From contig NZ_JAVHXT010000006.1 in NCBI RefSeq assembly GCF_031119335.1, positions 1 to 64,000 on the forward strand: a stretch of 64,000 nt of DNA, in the 5' to 3' direction. How positions within the stretch are numbered: position 1 is the stretch's first letter; the number at the start of each line of letters is the position of its first letter. Shown here piece after piece: positions 61,961-64,000 of the stretch. The notes beneath the pieces were generated by a model. That model saw nothing but the letters and a program-made list of their open reading frames with translations, had not been told where the DNA came from and searched no databases. This DNA is from Pedobacter sp. (lineage in GTDB: Bacteria; Bacteroidota; Bacteroidia; Sphingobacteriales; Sphingobacteriaceae). The translations under genes were made by a program, and so were the position numbers.

Positions 61961-61964
61961 TTAT

Positions 61965-62006
61965 TTTAGGGTTTAGGGTTTAGGGTTTAGGGTTTAGGGT
62001 TTAGGG
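61965..62006. repeat. Tandem heptamer array TTTAGGG x6 upstream of hemL
   Basis: Six exact tandem copies of TTTAGGG (plus strand; CCCTAAA on the hemL-sense strand), beginning four bases upstream of the hemL ATG. The 7-bp unit is not a multiple of three and lies in non-coding sequence, so copy-number changes would alter leader length or promoter spacing rather than reading frame. Confidence 0.95.
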
Positions 62007-62055
62007 TTTTAAGCGCAAAACAAACCTTACGCCTTATACCTATTGCCTTACACCT

Positions 62056-63024
62056 CTAAAGCCATTTATTCTCTACAATATCTCTAATGTGGTAAGTGGT
62101 AATGATGCTGGCTCCTGCTCTGGCAAAAGCATACATTGTTTCCATTACAACTTTTTGTTCGTCTATCCAGCCTTTTTCTGCGGCTGCTTTGATCATCGAG
62201 TATTCTCCCGATACGTTATAAACAGCAATTGGCAATTTGGTATTTTGTTTCAACCTAGCAATTACATCCAAATAAGCTAAGCCCGGTTTTACCATCAGCA
62301 CATCTGCACCTTCTGCTTCGTCTAACAAAGCTTCTCTCAAAGCCTCATCTGGGTTGCGAAAATCCATTTGGTAAGCTTTTCTATCGCCTTTGCTTGGCGC
62401 ACAATCTGCCGCTTCTCTAAACGGACCATAATAAGCCGAAGCAAATTTTGTGGCATGGCTCATTACCGCTACATTTTCAAAACCGTTACTATCTAATTTT
62501 TCACGGATTGCAGCCACTCTGCCATCCATCATATCTGAAGGCGCTAACATATCTGCACCAGCTTCTGAATGTGTCAAGGCCATTTTCGCAATCAATTCTA
62601 CGCTCAGATCATTTTGAATGTAGTCGTTGTGCATAATACCGCAGTGACCATGATTAGTGTAAGAACACACACAAACATCAGTAACCACATACAAATCATC
62701 CCCAAATTGCTTTTTCAGTTCTCTTACCGAAACGGGCACTAACGAATTGCTGTCATAAGCAGATTTTGCATCTTCACTCTTTTCATCGCCCACACCAAAC
62801 AGCATAATTTTATTGACACCTAAACTCAATCCTTTCTCCACATCCTTCAACAAAGTATCTGTAGAAAAATGACTGATACCCGGCATTGCATCTATTGGAT
62901 GAACAACATTATTTCCCGGTACCACGAAATATGGATAAACAAACATATCCTTCGATAATTTCGTTTCAGCAACCATTTCTCTTACAATGGGATTTTTTCT
63001 TAGCCTACGTGGTCTATGTATCAT
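62056..63024 (-). CDS. hemB: Delta-aminolevulinic acid dehydratase (porphobilinogen synthase)
   Basis: A 322-residue enzyme condensing two 5-aminolevulinates to porphobilinogen. The zinc-type metal site reads DVCVCSYTNHGHCG. Two Schiff-base lysines are visible in SHATKFASAYYGPFREA and LMVKPGLAYLD, with the Asp-rich ADMLAPSDMMDGRV before them. The substrate region PIAVYNVSGEYSM is intact. Zinc-dependent class, full length. It lies in the order hemD, hemB, hemL on the minus strand. Confidence 0.97.
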   Translation of the reverse strand: MIHRPRRLRKNPIVREMVAETKLSKDMFVYPYFVVPGNNVVHPIDAMPGISHFSTDTLLKDVEKGLSLGVNKIMLFGVGDEKSEDAKSAYDSNSLVPVSVRELKKQFGDDLYVVTDVCVCSYTNHGHCGIMHNDYIQNDLSVELIAKMALTHSEAGADMLAPSDMMDGRVAAIREKLDSNGFENVAVMSHATKFASAYYGPFREAADCAPSKGDRKAYQMDFRNPDEALREALLDEAEGADVLMVKPGLAYLDVIARLKQNTKLPIAVYNVSGEYSMIKAAAEKGWIDEQKVVMETMYAFARAGASIITTYHIRDIVENKWL

Positions 63025-63439
63025 AGTATTGTGATATGAGTATAGCGTATTGAGACGCTAATTTATATTTTCTTCTTTCTTGGAAAGCACCTGCTCTGCA
63101 ATAAATTAATTCAGTCCCGCTATTCGTTATATCTTTTTGTTGTCACTGCCTTTCCATTTCTGTCATGCTGAGTTTATCGAAGCATCTAATTTAAAACCAA
63201 TCCTTCGACAGGCTCAGGATGACACCAACAAAAAGGATTTCCACTTCTATAGGGTTTATTTTACAACGTTCTCTGCTTTATTGGCAAAAGTTCCATCTAC
63301 TGCAAAAATGCAAAGACAGAAACATAATTATCTGATGTTTCTGTCATTTGTAAAGTCTTTACGTTGGGTTAACAATTTGTTTTAGATCCTTCGACTACTT
63401 GTTCCGATTTCATCGGAAAGCTCAGGATGACAAAATCGC
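63025..63439. other. Intergenic region between hemD and hemB with REP-like palindromes
   Basis: 415 bp without a gene. Contains an inverted repeat with 24-nt arms (63162-63185 and 63200-63223, 19 of 24 matched; core CTGAG...TCGAAG) and a related single arm with an inner TCCGATTTCATCGGA palindrome (63386-63431). These belong to the same REP-like family as the hairpin at 47286-47345. No clear hemB promoter could be identified. Confidence 0.7.
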
Positions 63440-64000
63440 CTATTTCACTTCGATACCAAAAACAGCTTCGGCTAAACCAATTTCGTCTGGCGAATATGGC
63501 AATACGTATTTCACGCCCATTTCATCAAACTTTTTACCTGTAGAATTACCAATGGCAATTACTTTTTGCTCAGGTTCAAGCAGGTTATCTACAAAATACG
63601 CATCCACATTGCTCGGACTGGTAAATACCAATACATCAGCAGATGAACCATCTATATTTTCTTCCATCACCGTTTCGTAGATTGGCAAGTCGATTACTTT
63701 AGTGGTTGGTGTCAAGAATTTCTGCATAGTTAACAGCGAGTCTTGGGCACGAGGGAAAACCACCGTTTGTCCGTCTGCTGCTTTTGCAAAGTCTTCCGCT
63801 ACTTCTTCAATCTCACCACCTTCGCCAACAAAATCTGCCAAATGACCAAACTTGCGTAACGAATCTTCCGAACCTCTTCCAACTACACCAAATTTCACTT
63901 TTTTAGGTAAAACCGGATTTAGCTTGAAAAAGTATTCTACACCATTTCTACTGCTAAAGAAAATCCAATCTGCATTTTTAAGGAAGAAATCATCCAATAC
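63440..64000 (-). CDS. hemD: Uroporphyrinogen-III synthase (partial, cut by window edge)
   Basis: The last 187 codons of a HemD-type protein; the frame stays open to the window end with no start codon, so the N-terminus lies beyond 64000. HemD closes hydroxymethylbilane to uroporphyrinogen III. Visible family-like segments are ADWIFFSSRNGVEYFFKLNP, GVVGRGSEDSLRKFG, FPRAQDSLLTMQKFLTP, VLVFTSPSNVDAYF and AIGNSTGKKFDEMGVK. HemD is poorly conserved, so the call also rests on position upstream of hemB and hemL. Confidence 0.88.
   Translation of the reverse strand, partial: VLDDFFLKNADWIFFSSRNGVEYFFKLNPVLPKKVKFGVVGRGSEDSLRKFGHLADFVGEGGEIEEVAEDFAKAADGQTVVFPRAQDSLLTMQKFLTPTTKVIDLPIYETVMEENIDGSSADVLVFTSPSNVDAYFVDNLLEPEQKVIAIGNSTGKKFDEMGVKYVLPYSPDEIGLAEAVFGIEVK

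Noticed and set aside
61965..62006. Heptamer array as CRISPR or as plant telomere contamination
   Set aside because: No spacers, and both flanks are continuous bacterial haem genes in normal order.

Overview
The window looks like chromosomal DNA from a Bacteroidetes bacterium of the Sphingobacteriaceae (Pedobacter-like). The basis is three SusC/SusD pairs, a type IX secretion (Por) C-terminal domain, an L28-L33-DUF4295 ribosomal operon, BshC, Bacteroidetes-type -7 boxes (TAnnTTTG) and AT-rich spacers. The species assignment is inference from gene content; no 16S is present.

Layout. (1) 130-13728, minus strand: polysaccharide utilization locus 1. It reads SGNH-like/discoidin lipoprotein, SusC, SusD, SusC, SusD, GH28 glycosidase, discoidin protein with T9SS tail. 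(2) 14457-21612, minus strand: an L-rhamnose catabolic operon (rhaT, fused aldolase/dehydrogenase, rhaI, kinase, L-lactate dehydrogenase), with a divergent GntR regulator at 21817. PUL1 plus rhamnose catabolism suggests a rhamnose-containing pectin such as rhamnogalacturonan. (3) 23048-23121: tRNA-Ala(GGC), flanked by terminators. (4) 23314-36698, minus strand: PUL2, with LacI regulator, ROK kinase, discoidin lipoprotein, SusC, SusD, three HExxH metallopeptidase-like proteins and a GH92 mannosidase whose general acid is replaced by Gln. Near-identical ACTAAAACGTTTTAGT-type palindromes mark its control regions. A mannosylated glycoprotein or mannoprotein target is inferred.

(5) 36711-46858: lpxB, a membrane protein, surE, M16 peptidase, an MG2-like protein, CsbD and acs. 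(6) 47609-54497, plus strand: rpmB, rpmG, DUF4295, ftsY, a GxxExxY gene inside a small inverted-repeat element, rimO, bshC, an Ldh_2 oxidoreductase and a small membrane protein. (7) 54504-64000, minus strand: an outer-membrane-type protein and a haem-synthesis neighbourhood (hemD partial, hemB, hemL, hemE, hemJ) containing a two-component system and a TPR protein.

Between genes there are several families of inverted or palindromic repeats (1-90, 47245-47379, 55641-55730, 60568-60651, 63162-63431) and a six-copy TTTAGGG heptamer array directly upstream of hemL. I found no wholly new multi-gene system. The most unusual items are the substituted active sites (SGNH Ser to Gly, GH92 Glu to Gln), the inverted-repeat-bounded GxxExxY element, the heptamer array at hemL and the terminator that abuts the hemJ start codon.
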